A stretch of 31,381 nucleotides of DNA from an uncultured Acetatifactor sp. Its GTDB lineage: Bacteria; Bacillota; Clostridia; Lachnospirales; Lachnospiraceae. The position numbers and the translations under genes were made by a program. This document shows, one piece after another, positions 21,329-30,739 of the stretch (positions within the stretch are counted from its first letter, which is position 1; each line of letters opens with the position of its first letter). A model generated the notes under the pieces. It saw nothing but the letters and a program-made list of their open reading frames with translations. It had not been told where the DNA came from and made no database searches. Where the stretch lies: contig NZ_CAJUCP010000065.1 in assembly GCF_910585425.1 (NCBI RefSeq), forward strand, positions 1-31,381, given 5' to 3'.

Positions 21329-23440
21329 ATGCAGGAGCCACGGGTCAGCTATCATATGAATGAAAAATATCAGCTTGAAATTGAAAATTTCATAGAGAGA
21401 TTTGGAAAATATAGCAGCGCCCGTATTGTTCTATATGGCATCGGAAGATATACCGCTACATTGCTGGAGGGGCTGTCCGGGTTTCATATTGTGGGGCTTA
21501 TGGATAAGGATTTGGGCAATGTGGGAAAGGTCATGTTTGGAGTCCCTGTCATTGATAAGGAAACGGCTGAGAGAGAGGCGGATATCGTTATCATAAACAC
21601 GGCGGAGACTTATTGGGACGTGATTTATAGCCGAATCAGGGATATTAGGATTCCTGTTTACTACTTAAACGGGGAAAGGGCTCAGGAAAAGGAAGACAAT
21701 CCAGCTGTTAATCCGTTTAGGGATTTATCCTATTCGGAGCTGCTGTCAGAGATTGAAAAGGCCGAAATTGTTTCCTTTGATTTTTTTGACACGCTTTTTG
21801 GCCGCAGTGTGTGTAATCCCCAGGACATCTTTCGGCTGATAGAAAAGGAAGCAGGCATCCCGTTTCTGCAGATCCGCCACAGGGCGAAAAAGCATATGGG
21901 GGAAAACTATTCTCTGGATGAGCTGTATCAGCAGATGGAGCTGCTGGAGGAGATGCCGCACCGGGAGATGGAAGCTATCCGGAGCAGAGAGATAGAATTG
22001 GAAAAAGAACTGCTGATTCCCCGGGAGAGGTTGCTGCTCTGCCTGAAGAACCTGCTGGAGCAGGGGAAAGATGTATATATTATCAGCGATATGTATTTGC
22101 CCATGTCTTTTTATATAGATGTGTTGAGGAATGAGGGAATCGCGGTTTCGGATGACCATATTTTGCTGTCAAGTGAGAGAGATGCCAACAAGGCAAACGG
22201 AACCCTATGGAGCTTTTATGCAGAAAATATCGTAAAGGGAAGACGGGCATTGCATATAGGGGATAATCTACAGGCGGACATTGAGAAACCGGGAGAATAC
22301 GGCATAAGGGCATACCAGGCGCCGGGGATATGGGATATGTTTCTGCATTCTTCCCTGAAAAGCATGGCTCCGCTGGTGTGCAGCCTATATGCAGCAGCAG
22401 TAATGGGATGCGTCCTGGAAAGGCTTTTTGGGAATCCATATGTCTTCCATGACAGAGAGGGGGCGGTGGCCATTGATAGCCATTTTGATATGGGATACTG
22501 CGTATTTGGACCGGTCATTCTCACATTTCTGTTGTGGGCAAAGGAGCAGAGGGAAAGAGATGATATCAAAAAGCTGGTATTTATGGCTCGGGACGGCTAC
22601 TTCCTGAAAGAAGACTATGAATATCTGTGCGGGCTTCTGGGAGAGGAAAAGGAATGCTGTTATATCGGGATATCAAGACAGCTTGCCATGGCGGCGTCCG
22701 TTGAGACGAGACAGGATCTGCTGGAATATGCAGCCATGCCATATACCGGAAACGCAGGGGAGATGCTGGAAGACAGGTTTGAAATAAGATGTGCAGAGAG
22801 GGAAAGGGATTGGAAGAAAGAGGATTTGGTTCTTGCATATCTGCCGGATATTGAAAAGAACTTGAGGGAACTGAGAGAAAATTATTTAAACTATCTGGCA
22901 GAATTCGGTCTGGATGAAGGCTGTGCTGTTATTGATATCGGTTATTATGGAAATAACCAGAAATATCTGAACAAGCTGTCGGGAAAGCGTATGAGGGGCT
23001 ATTATTTCAACGCAAACCTTTCCGAAAAAAACGTGAATGCTGTAAGCCAGGAAATGCGGGCGTGTTTCCAGAGGGAGGAGGACTTCACAGGGGAAAACAG
23101 CCAGGTCTTAAAACGGCAGATTTACCTGGAAAGCTTCCTTACAGCGCCTTATGGCATGATAAAGGCGGTGGATGCACAGGGAGAGTTTGTCTGCGCATCG
23201 CCAGGGGGGAATCAGAATCATTTTCAGGAGAAAGAGGAAATCAACCGGGGGGTAAAAGCGTTTCTTGCAGATTATGTAAAAAGATTCGGAACGTTTCGAT
23301 TGGTGCCGGATACGGAATTTATTGATGTGTATTATGGGTATTGTTTTGGCGGGGGTATGGAATTTGCGGATGAGGTAAAGCGGGGTTTTTATAATGATAA
23401 TGGGATGATGAACCGGATTGAGTCGATGGTGTTTTATTGA
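21329..23440 (+). CDS. Rossmann-like module plus HAD-type hydrolase domain, large surface-glycan protein
   Basis: Three parts are visible in 703 residues. Residues 30-115 are a Rossmann-like module (RIVLYGIGRYT, then VGLMDKD and FGVPVID). About 135-350 is a HAD domain with DFFDTLFGR (151-159, nucleophile and acid/base Asp), IISDMYLP and LHIGDNLQADIEKPGEYG. The remainder (about 360-690) is a large helical domain with VFMARDGYFLKEDYEYL and CAVIDIGYYGNNQKYL, known from HAD proteins of polysaccharide clusters but without an assigned reaction. It may be a phosphatase or phosphotransferase acting on a sugar phosphate. The start at 21329 has AAAAGG six bases upstream; an ATG at 21356 is possible. 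Confidence 0.75.
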   Translation: MQEPRVSYHMNEKYQLEIENFIERFGKYSSARIVLYGIGRYTATLLEGLSGFHIVGLMDKDLGNVGKVMFGVPVIDKETAEREADIVIINTAETYWDVIYSRIRDIRIPVYYLNGERAQEKEDNPAVNPFRDLSYSELLSEIEKAEIVSFDFFDTLFGRSVCNPQDIFRLIEKEAGIPFLQIRHRAKKHMGENYSLDELYQQMELLEEMPHREMEAIRSREIELEKELLIPRERLLLCLKNLLEQGKDVYIISDMYLPMSFYIDVLRNEGIAVSDDHILLSSERDANKANGTLWSFYAENIVKGRRALHIGDNLQADIEKPGEYGIRAYQAPGIWDMFLHSSLKSMAPLVCSLYAAAVMGCVLERLFGNPYVFHDREGAVAIDSHFDMGYCVFGPVILTFLLWAKEQRERDDIKKLVFMARDGYFLKEDYEYLCGLLGEEKECCYIGISRQLAMAASVETRQDLLEYAAMPYTGNAGEMLEDRFEIRCAERERDWKKEDLVLAYLPDIEKNLRELRENYLNYLAEFGLDEGCAVIDIGYYGNNQKYLNKLSGKRMRGYYFNANLSEKNVNAVSQEMRACFQREEDFTGENSQVLKRQIYLESFLTAPYGMIKAVDAQGEFVCASPGGNQNHFQEKEEINRGVKAFLADYVKRFGTFRLVPDTEFIDVYYGYCFGGGMEFADEVKRGFYNDNGMMNRIESMVFY

Positions 23441-23481
23441 TAGATATAGGAATGGACTGCGTAAAGTAAGGAGCAAAATCA

Positions 23482-24618
23482 ATGCGGAGCGATTTGGGAA
23501 AGTTGACGGAAGATTGGAATGGCCTGGAAAGTATTGTTTTATATGGAGCAGGAATTGTAGGGGGCATCTGTAAGAGCCTGTTTGAACGTGTTGATTTGAA
23601 AATTCCGTTTGTAATAGACCGGAACCCCAAAAAGCAAGGGACTGAATGGAGGGGCATTCCCATCATTTCTTATGAGGAAGCGGCACCAAGGCTGAAGGGA
23701 CAGAAGATTGTCGTCATGGCCGGGCATACAGCATACGGTGATATCGCGCATTTTCTGACGGAACAGGGGATGGAAGAATTCAGGGACTTCTGCAACGTGG
23801 GGCATTTTATGTCGGAATGGCTCTGGACTGCGAAGCAGATGAACTGCGTGTTCCATGTGGATATGACGATTACCACAAAGTGTACCTTGAATTGCAGACA
23901 TTGTAATTTGTTCATCCCTTATCATAAAGAACATGTCAATTTTACTTTTGAGGAAATGAAGAAGACGATAGATTTGTTTTTTGAGCGTATCGACTTTGTG
24001 ACATACTTTGGATTGATTGGGGGAGAGACTTTCTTAAATCCGGATTTGGAAAAGTTCATTATATATTTGGGAGAAAACTATCGGAAACAGATAGGAAAGA
24101 TAACGGTAATAACAAATGGCACTGTGACACCAGCGGAATCTTTGCTCCAGGCTATCAAAAAGTATGATATGTATCTGAGCATCAGCGATTATACGAATAT
24201 AGTGCCGTATGAAAAGAAGATGGAACAACTGGTGGAAAAAGCGAAAGAATATGGGATAGATTACTATAGAAACCCCTCTATTGTGTGGACGGATTTTGGA
24301 TTTCCGGAGCATCCTTTTAAAAGGACACCGGAGCAGCTGGAGGAACATTTGAAGAGCTGCAGGCCGAATTGGAATGCTTTGCATGATGGAAAGTTTTATT
24401 ATTGTAATGTATCCTGGTGTGCGGAGCAGAGCGGGCGTTTTAAGCTGCAGGGAGAGGATTATATCGAACTTGAAAAGATTAGTCCTGATGATAAGTTTGG
24501 CTGCAGGAGCATTGTGGAGCTGAGCAGGGGGACGAGTAGTTTCTGTAGGATATGTGGTGGATGTGGGGCGGATAATACGAGTTATGTGGTGACTGGGGAG
24601 CAGATGGAGAGGAGATAA
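23482..24618 (+). CDS. Radical SAM protein with N-terminal YGAG Rossmann-like module
   Basis: Residues 15-100 form a Rossmann-like module (SIVLYGAGIVGG, FVIDRNP, GIPIISYEEA). Residues 124-300 are a radical SAM domain with C134-TLN-C138-RH-C141 holding the [4Fe-4S] cluster and GLIGGETFLNPDLE next to it. The C-terminal part has further cysteines (CRPNW, YYCNVSWC, FGCRS, FCRICGGCG), suggesting extra Fe-S clusters as in SPASM-type enzymes. These make difficult C-H changes on peptides or sugars; the substrate is unknown. AAGGAG lies nine bases upstream. The gene sits in a row of decoration genes and its stop is five bases before the next start. Confidence 0.85.
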   Translation: MRSDLGKLTEDWNGLESIVLYGAGIVGGICKSLFERVDLKIPFVIDRNPKKQGTEWRGIPIISYEEAAPRLKGQKIVVMAGHTAYGDIAHFLTEQGMEEFRDFCNVGHFMSEWLWTAKQMNCVFHVDMTITTKCTLNCRHCNLFIPYHKEHVNFTFEEMKKTIDLFFERIDFVTYFGLIGGETFLNPDLEKFIIYLGENYRKQIGKITVITNGTVTPAESLLQAIKKYDMYLSISDYTNIVPYEKKMEQLVEKAKEYGIDYYRNPSIVWTDFGFPEHPFKRTPEQLEEHLKSCRPNWNALHDGKFYYCNVSWCAEQSGRFKLQGEDYIELEKISPDDKFGCRSIVELSRGTSSFCRICGGCGADNTSYVVTGEQMERR

Positions 24619-24623
24619 GAAAG

Positions 24624-25847
24624 ATGTTTGATTATCAATTTATCAGTGAAGTAAAAAGTCTTCGTAAAAAAGTTGAAAAACTCTATATTTATGGGGCAGG
24701 TATGCGTGGTATAGAGTTTTATAAAATATTGACGCGTAATGAAGTAGAAATAGACGGATTTATTGTAACAGAAGTAATTGGAGAAAATACAAAATTTGGC
24801 TTACCTATTTTGGAAGCGGATACAGTAGTAAATGACATGAATACAGGCATTGTATTAGGAATGTCAGATACCAACACTATAGATGTGGATAAGTATTTAA
24901 AAGAATTGAAAGCAGATTTTTCTCGGATTATTGATGGAGGGAAATACCTTTCGGAATACCGAGATATATACGGATTGAGGAATGCACCTTTTCTTGAAAT
25001 AACACCAGTAATTGGATGTAGGGTAAATTGTAGATTTTGCCCTCAAAATCTGTTGATTAATACTTATTTTGCAAAAGATAAAAATAGAAAGAGAGTAATG
25101 ACAACAGATGATTTCGAGATATTTTTGAAACATACACCAGATAATTGCGGAATTATGTTTGCAGGAATGGCAGAGCCTTTTTTGAATCCTGAGTGCACGA
25201 AGCTGCTTCAAATGTCATGCGATGCCGGAAGAGCTGTGAGACTTTATACCACTTTGGAAGGAGCGATAGATAGAGATATTGATGTTATTCTAAATTTACC
25301 ATTGCAATTTGTAGGATTACATGTAGCAGATAAAAAGGGATATGCACATATAACTGTCTCTGAGCAGTACTATCGGAGCGTAGAAAAGTTAATCAATGCG
25401 AAAAAGGTAAATAGCGAAGAGTCTTTTGTGGATGATATTACAGCCCAGGCAGAGCCGGACGAGAGAATAAAGCAGTTGTGTGAAGGCAGATTCGAGATTA
25501 TAACATCTGTTCAGGATAGAGCAGGAAATCTTGAAGGTGATGAGGTGGAAAAACGCGATTATAGATTGACTACCGAGAAATTCCTGTGTTGTTATTGTGG
25601 ACCTGAAGTTAATAACCATGTAGTATTGCCTGATGGCACCTTACTACTATGTCAGATGGATTATGGTATGAAACATGTAATGGGAAATTTGCTAGTCAAT
25701 ACTTTTGATGAACTACGTAGGGATGGGATAGTACCTAAAGTTTTAGAAGCAGCACAGGGACACCATACATGTGAGCTGCTTTGTGATACATGTTTGAATG
25801 CCAAAATACAAAAAAATGATTCAAAGGGGATGGGAAATGGAATATGA
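24624..25847 (+). CDS. Radical SAM/SPASM-like protein with N-terminal YGAG Rossmann-like module
   Basis: Residues 18-100 hold the Rossmann-like module (KLYIYGAGMRGIEFYK, then FGLPILEAD). Residues 123-300 are a radical SAM domain with C132-RVN-C136-RF-C139 and GMAEPFLNPE. The C-terminal cysteines (FLCCYCGPEVNNHV, LLLCQMDYG, CELLCDTCLNAKI) are of SPASM style, where auxiliary clusters hold the substrate. It is only distantly similar to the preceding radical SAM protein, so the two probably catalyse different steps. From here to the end of the window the DNA is markedly more AT-rich. GGAGATAAGA precedes the ATG. Confidence 0.85.
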   Translation: MFDYQFISEVKSLRKKVEKLYIYGAGMRGIEFYKILTRNEVEIDGFIVTEVIGENTKFGLPILEADTVVNDMNTGIVLGMSDTNTIDVDKYLKELKADFSRIIDGGKYLSEYRDIYGLRNAPFLEITPVIGCRVNCRFCPQNLLINTYFAKDKNRKRVMTTDDFEIFLKHTPDNCGIMFAGMAEPFLNPECTKLLQMSCDAGRAVRLYTTLEGAIDRDIDVILNLPLQFVGLHVADKKGYAHITVSEQYYRSVEKLINAKKVNSEESFVDDITAQAEPDERIKQLCEGRFEIITSVQDRAGNLEGDEVEKRDYRLTTEKFLCCYCGPEVNNHVVLPDGTLLLCQMDYGMKHVMGNLLVNTFDELRRDGIVPKVLEAAQGHHTCELLCDTCLNAKIQKNDSKGMGNGI

Positions 25848-26910
25848 AAAGTTGTATTTCCACTATAAATCAACTGAGGAGAAATTAGTAAATCATATTG
25901 ATGTCCAACGAATATATAGTAGGCTTATAGATAAGAAATCCAAGCAAATATTTACAGACAGGATTATGTTCAGTCTTACAGATGACTGGAGATTTATACG
26001 AAATCTGCTTATAAAGAGTGGTAATTGGACACAGCTTGGAGAGGTGCTATCTTCCTATAAAGAGATATATATTTATGGCGCTGGAATTGCAGGAAGCCGC
26101 TTACCTTTGATGTTTCCGGAATATCCATGGAAAGGATATATTGATAAAAATAAGAAGGGATTAATTTGTAATGGCCTTCCTATATATGGGATAGAAAAAT
26201 GTAGGGAGTTCCTTAATGAATCAGCTGTTTTGATTTCCAATATGTCGGGAGCTGATGATATAAAAAAAGAATTACTATATGCAAATATCAATGATAAAAA
26301 TATTATAATGTATATAACATATATGAAAAATGCAGCAAAAAACATTTATTTTGAAGATGAGTATTTGTCCAAAGAAAAAATGGTTGGAGGAGTATTTATT
26401 GACGGGGGAGCATTTGATGGGGGAGATACAGTTCGCTTTTTTGATTGGATGAATGAGAAAAAGAATGTTGGAGCAATAGCTTTTGAGGCAGATAGCGATA
26501 ACTATGAGATTACAAAAAAAAATTTGGTCGGTTATTCTCAGGTTAAAATATATAACCAAGGATTATCGGATGTATCAGAGAAAAAAAGATTTTTATCAGG
26601 GAAAGGCGAGATGTCTAATTTTTCATCACAGGGAGATAGTGTGGTATTATTGAATGCACTTGATAATATGATTGGCGCGGAACAGGTGAGCTATATTAAG
26701 ATGGACGTTGAGGGCTTTGAGCAAAAGGCTCTTTTAGGGGCAAAAAGAATTATTGAAGAACAATTTCCGACTTTAGCTGTCAGTATTTATCATAAGAGAG
26801 AGGATATTTGGAAACTGCCGGAATTAATTTTAAGAATAAATCCTAAGTATAAATTTTTTTTACGGCATTATTCACTAGGTGTGGTAGACACTGTGTTATA
26901 TGCCATATGA
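25837..26910 (+). CDS. FkbM-family methyltransferase with internal YGAG Rossmann-like module
   Basis: The 357-residue protein has a Rossmann-like module at about 74-165 (EIYIYGAGIAGSRL, GYIDKNKKG, GLPIYGIEKC). An FkbM methyltransferase domain follows from about 184: GVFIDGGAFDGGDTVRFF (SAM site), AIAFEADSDNYE and the family signature YIKMDVEGFEQKALLGA (286-302). FkbM enzymes O-methylate sugars or related hydroxyls using S-adenosylmethionine. The chosen ATG lies behind AAGGGGATGG and overlaps the end of the previous gene by 11 bases; an in-frame ATG at 25798 is less likely. It would cap or modify the glycan made by the neighbouring enzymes. Confidence 0.85.
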   Translation: MEYEKLYFHYKSTEEKLVNHIDVQRIYSRLIDKKSKQIFTDRIMFSLTDDWRFIRNLLIKSGNWTQLGEVLSSYKEIYIYGAGIAGSRLPLMFPEYPWKGYIDKNKKGLICNGLPIYGIEKCREFLNESAVLISNMSGADDIKKELLYANINDKNIIMYITYMKNAAKNIYFEDEYLSKEKMVGGVFIDGGAFDGGDTVRFFDWMNEKKNVGAIAFEADSDNYEITKKNLVGYSQVKIYNQGLSDVSEKKRFLSGKGEMSNFSSQGDSVVLLNALDNMIGAEQVSYIKMDVEGFEQKALLGAKRIIEEQFPTLAVSIYHKREDIWKLPELILRINPKYKFFLRHYSLGVVDTVLYAI

Positions 26911-26996
26911 AGATTGATATATAGTATAAATTTCTGGTTAGATGTCAATTGATGCCAGTTGGTAGGTATTGTCAAGTTAAAGGGAGATGGGGTGAA

Positions 26997-28211
26997 ATGA
27001 GTGACATAAAAATAAGTATTATTGTGCCCATATATAATGTCGAAAATTATTTGCGAAGATGCATAGAAAGCATAGTTACACAATCTTATAGGAACATAGA
27101 AATTATACTGGTTAATGACGGGTCTACAGATAAATGCGCTGGAATATGTGATGAGTTTTTGAAAAAAGATGATAGAATAATCGTTGTTCATAAGAAAAAT
27201 GGTGGATTAGTGAGTGCAAGAAAAGTAGGAACCGCAGTTGCAACAGGCAATTACATACTGAATGTCGATGGGGATGATTGGATTGAAAAAGAGCGGGTCA
27301 AGGAGTTGGTAGAGGAAGGAATTTTGACTTCGTTTCCAGATATGGTATATATGTCAGGATATAGCAAAGATTATGAAGAAAATAGCATTAACGTAGATTA
27401 TGAAATTCCGATTAAAGTATTTTATGGAGATGAAATACAAACACAGGTATTCCCATTACTGATGGATATTGGTTTAGCTTTTAGGAGAAAGGTAGAAGTT
27501 AGTTTATGGAGTTGGGGGATAAAGCGTGAACTGATACAAAGAAATCAGAATTTTGTGAATAATGAAATAAGGATGGGAGAGGATTCGGCGTGTATTTGGT
27601 TTTGTCTATTAGAAGCTAAATCGGTAGCTTTTATAAGGCAAAAAGGTTATCATTACATACATAGAAAAACTTCTATTACATATTTGGCGGCCATTTCATC
27701 AGATGATAATTTTTTACGAATAAAAATGTGGTATAGAGAGTTAAGCAATTTTTTGGATGAACATCATGTGTCTGCAAATATTATGCAGATATTTTATTAT
27801 CTTGCGATTTGGATGATAATGAATGCAAATTATGAATTATTATTAAGAAAGAATGATGATTATTTATATCCTTTTCCTAAAGTAAAAAGCGGGTGCACAA
27901 TAGTTATCTACGGAGCGGGAAAACTAGGATGTAGTCTTGTTAATTATTTGGATAAGGTAAAGTGTTTTCAGGTAGCTTTGTGGATAGATCAAAATAAAGC
28001 AGGGAGTATTCAACTTGGACATCAAATTAGTTCAATAGAAAGCATATTAAGTGCAACATATGATTATATTGTTGTTGCAATACAGAATATTGATATTGCG
28101 ATGAATGTTAAAAGCAATTTAGTAGATAGAGGGGTACAGAAGGATAAAATAGAGTTGATGAATTTGGGGATAGTGACAAAATCGATGATTCCCGATGAAA
28201 TTATTGGATAA
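26997..28211 (+). CDS. Family 2 glycosyltransferase with C-terminal YGAG Rossmann-like module
   Basis: Residues 1-210 are a GT-A glycosyltransferase: ISIIVPIYNVENYLRRCIES, NDGSTD (40-45), NGGLVSARKVGTAVATGNYI and the metal-binding DGDDW (91-95). Residues from about 300 to 395 are the Rossmann-like module found in the preceding genes (TIVIYGAGKLGCSLVNYL, ALWIDQNKAG), here at the C-terminus instead of the N-terminus. It probably adds a sugar from a nucleotide-sugar donor in the cytoplasm. The ATG at 26997 follows GGGAGATGGGGTGA; a start at 26949 lacks this. Confidence 0.88.
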   Translation: MSDIKISIIVPIYNVENYLRRCIESIVTQSYRNIEIILVNDGSTDKCAGICDEFLKKDDRIIVVHKKNGGLVSARKVGTAVATGNYILNVDGDDWIEKERVKELVEEGILTSFPDMVYMSGYSKDYEENSINVDYEIPIKVFYGDEIQTQVFPLLMDIGLAFRRKVEVSLWSWGIKRELIQRNQNFVNNEIRMGEDSACIWFCLLEAKSVAFIRQKGYHYIHRKTSITYLAAISSDDNFLRIKMWYRELSNFLDEHHVSANIMQIFYYLAIWMIMNANYELLLRKNDDYLYPFPKVKSGCTIVIYGAGKLGCSLVNYLDKVKCFQVALWIDQNKAGSIQLGHQISSIESILSATYDYIVVAIQNIDIAMNVKSNLVDRGVQKDKIELMNLGIVTKSMIPDEIIG

Positions 28212-28354
28212 GTTAGACTTTGAGAAATGTGGTGGCAGATTGAGTATTGTTATTAATCCTTAGATACGTTATCGATGTCGTCTAAATTTAATTATTCAGA
28301 ATAACTAGCATTATAATTTCTGATATTGTGAATTTATTATAAGGAGGGGTAGCG

Positions 28355-30700
28355 ATGTTTCAAAAAAGAACTGTAGTTTGTTTTGGGGCAGGTATGTATT
28401 TGGATTCATATATTGCAAGATTACAACAAGGCATAAAAGTGAAGTATGTTTGCGATAACGATTCAAGAAAATGGAATAAAAGGTTTTCGAATGAAAAACT
28501 ATTATGTATCAGCCCTGATTACTTAACTACGCTTGACAATCCATTAGTTGTTATTACAGTGGATGATGCAAATTCTGTTATGCAGTTAAAAAATCAGTTA
28601 AATAATTTAAGGGTAGAGTACTATCATGCAAGAGATGTCCTAAATTGGTTGGATTATACTCCAGATAATACGTGGTTATCGACTTTGAATTGCAATAAAA
28701 TTCATACCTTTATTGATTTGGATATAAGAGGAACCAACATGTGCAATTTTCATTGTGAATATTGTGTGGCATGGCGGAGAAATGGTTTCGGTGAATCTAG
28801 AATCATATCTGAGCATTCCGTGCAAGAAATACGGAAGGGAATTTCACAGGAAAAGCTTGGCGGTCCTTCTTTTATAAATATATGTGCCAGAGGAGAGACT
28901 TTTTTGGCAGAGAATATAGTGGAACTTATTTATGAACTCTTAGAGGAGGGACATTACGTTTCTATTGTTACGAATGGCACTATAACAAATAATATTAAAA
29001 GGATTACCGAGTTTTCGCTAGAATTTCAGGAAAGAATGTTTTTTAAACTGTCATTTCATTATTTAGAACTGCAAAAAAGAAAGTTATTTGATTTATTTTG
29101 GAGCAATGTGGAAAGAATAAGGAATTCAAGGTGTTCTTATACATTAGAGATTACACCTTGTGATGGATTGGTAGAATATATACCAAATGTGAAGCAAATG
29201 TTTGATGAAAAAGCTGACGGAGCTATGCCTCATATTTCATTTGCGCGTGACTCGACAAAGAAGGGATTAGATGTCCTGTCAGAATACCCATTGGACAAAT
29301 ATAGAAAACTATGGGGGCAATTTGAATCGAAAATGTTCGATTTGAAAAGTAGGAATTATGGTGAAAAAATTACACAGTATTGTTACGCAGGTGCTTGGAG
29401 TTATTTGGTAAATGCGCTAACAGGAGAGATTAGGAATTGTTATCGGCAAGAGCCGATAGGCAATATATTTGATTCTGAGTTGAAAATATTTCCGAAGAGA
29501 CCGGTTGGACATAATTGTTGTTTGGACTATTGTTTTAATAATCATGCATTTATGGCATGGGGAGATATTCCGGAAAAAAAAGAGGCTACATATCTTGAAA
29601 TGAGGGACCGAACAGGAAAAAGCGGCCAGCATTGGGTAAAAGAACCCATGTATAGCTTTATGAATGATAAGCTATATGAGACTAATTTCATGTTTGGAGA
29701 TTTTTGGGAGGATTATGAAAAGCTATTTGACTCTAAACGCAAGCCTGCTTTGCTGATTTTTAACAGTCCTGACTATTATAATATAGGTGACATGGCGATT
29801 GCGGTGGGCGAAAGGAAATTTCTAAATAAGTTTTTTCCTCAGTACGAAGTTATAGAAATTTCATGTAAGCAGTATGAACTTGAAAACAAAGTAATTAAAA
29901 AAGCGATAATGCCTGAGGATATAATTTTTATTACAGGTGGCGGAAATATTGGTTCCTTTTGGTTAAACATAGAGGATTATGTAACAGGAATTATAACAGA
30001 TTTTAAAGACAATAAGATTTTCATATTTCCTCAAACCTTGTATTTTGAAGAGAATAATGTGGGAGAGAAAGAAAAGGATTATTTAAAAAAGGTAATAAAT
30101 GAACATAATAAAGTTTTTGTTACAACTAGAGAAAAGTTTTCATATGAAACGGCGAAAAATATTTTGGGGAAAGAGAATTATGTAGAATGTGTACCGGATA
30201 TGGCATTATTTATGCCTGTGGTAAAAAGTGTACGGATGCGTATAGGCGCTCTGATTTGTATTAGAAGGGATAAAGAGAGTTTGGAATGGAAGTATGATTT
30301 GATAGAGGCGCAGTTAAATTTCTATACAGATAATGTAGAATACATTGATAGATTACCAGTAGAAAATACATCCTTGTTGCATAGAGAAGAAGAAGTGAAA
30401 AATATTTATGATATGTTGTGCTCGAAAGAAATAGTAGTTACAGACCGATTGCATTGTATGATACTATGTGCCTTGACGGGGACACCATGCGTTGCATTGG
30501 ATAATATATCTGGTAAAGTTGAAGGAGTGTACCAATGGATATCTGATTTGCCATACATAAAATTTGCTGAAACAATAGAAGATGTAGGATATTTAATTGA
30601 TAAAGTGGTGAAGGCGGATGCTATGTCCTATAGCGAGACATTTGATATTCTTCAGTCCAAATTTGAAATATATGCGGAAAAGATAAAAAATGAGTTATGA
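28355..30700 (+). CDS. Three-domain fusion: Rossmann-like module, radical SAM, polysaccharide pyruvyl transferase
   Basis: Residues 5-95 are the recurring module (TVVCFGAGMYLDSY, KYVCDNDS). Residues 117-430 are a radical SAM domain with C130-NFH-C134-EY-C137, NICARGETFL, and more cysteines (ITQYCYAGAW, NCYRQ, HNCCLDYCFNNH). Residues from about 465 to 775 match polysaccharide pyruvyl transferases: NSPDYYNIGDMAIAVGERKF, ITGGGNIGSFW (about 526), IFPQTLYF and VTDRLHCMILCALTGTPCVALDN. The last domain would place a ketal pyruvate on a sugar from phosphoenolpyruvate. The fusion links a radical modification and pyruvylation on one chain. AAGGAGGGG is six bases before the ATG. I know no characterised enzyme of this layout. 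Confidence 0.85.
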   Translation: MFQKRTVVCFGAGMYLDSYIARLQQGIKVKYVCDNDSRKWNKRFSNEKLLCISPDYLTTLDNPLVVITVDDANSVMQLKNQLNNLRVEYYHARDVLNWLDYTPDNTWLSTLNCNKIHTFIDLDIRGTNMCNFHCEYCVAWRRNGFGESRIISEHSVQEIRKGISQEKLGGPSFINICARGETFLAENIVELIYELLEEGHYVSIVTNGTITNNIKRITEFSLEFQERMFFKLSFHYLELQKRKLFDLFWSNVERIRNSRCSYTLEITPCDGLVEYIPNVKQMFDEKADGAMPHISFARDSTKKGLDVLSEYPLDKYRKLWGQFESKMFDLKSRNYGEKITQYCYAGAWSYLVNALTGEIRNCYRQEPIGNIFDSELKIFPKRPVGHNCCLDYCFNNHAFMAWGDIPEKKEATYLEMRDRTGKSGQHWVKEPMYSFMNDKLYETNFMFGDFWEDYEKLFDSKRKPALLIFNSPDYYNIGDMAIAVGERKFLNKFFPQYEVIEISCKQYELENKVIKKAIMPEDIIFITGGGNIGSFWLNIEDYVTGIITDFKDNKIFIFPQTLYFEENNVGEKEKDYLKKVINEHNKVFVTTREKFSYETAKNILGKENYVECVPDMALFMPVVKSVRMRIGALICIRRDKESLEWKYDLIEAQLNFYTDNVEYIDRLPVENTSLLHREEEVKNIYDMLCSKEIVVTDRLHCMILCALTGTPCVALDNISGKVEGVYQWISDLPYIKFAETIEDVGYLIDKVVKADAMSYSETFDILQSKFEIYAEKIKNEL

Positions 30701-30739
30701 TTGTATTGATTTATACGAAATGATTGGGGAAAGAGGTAA

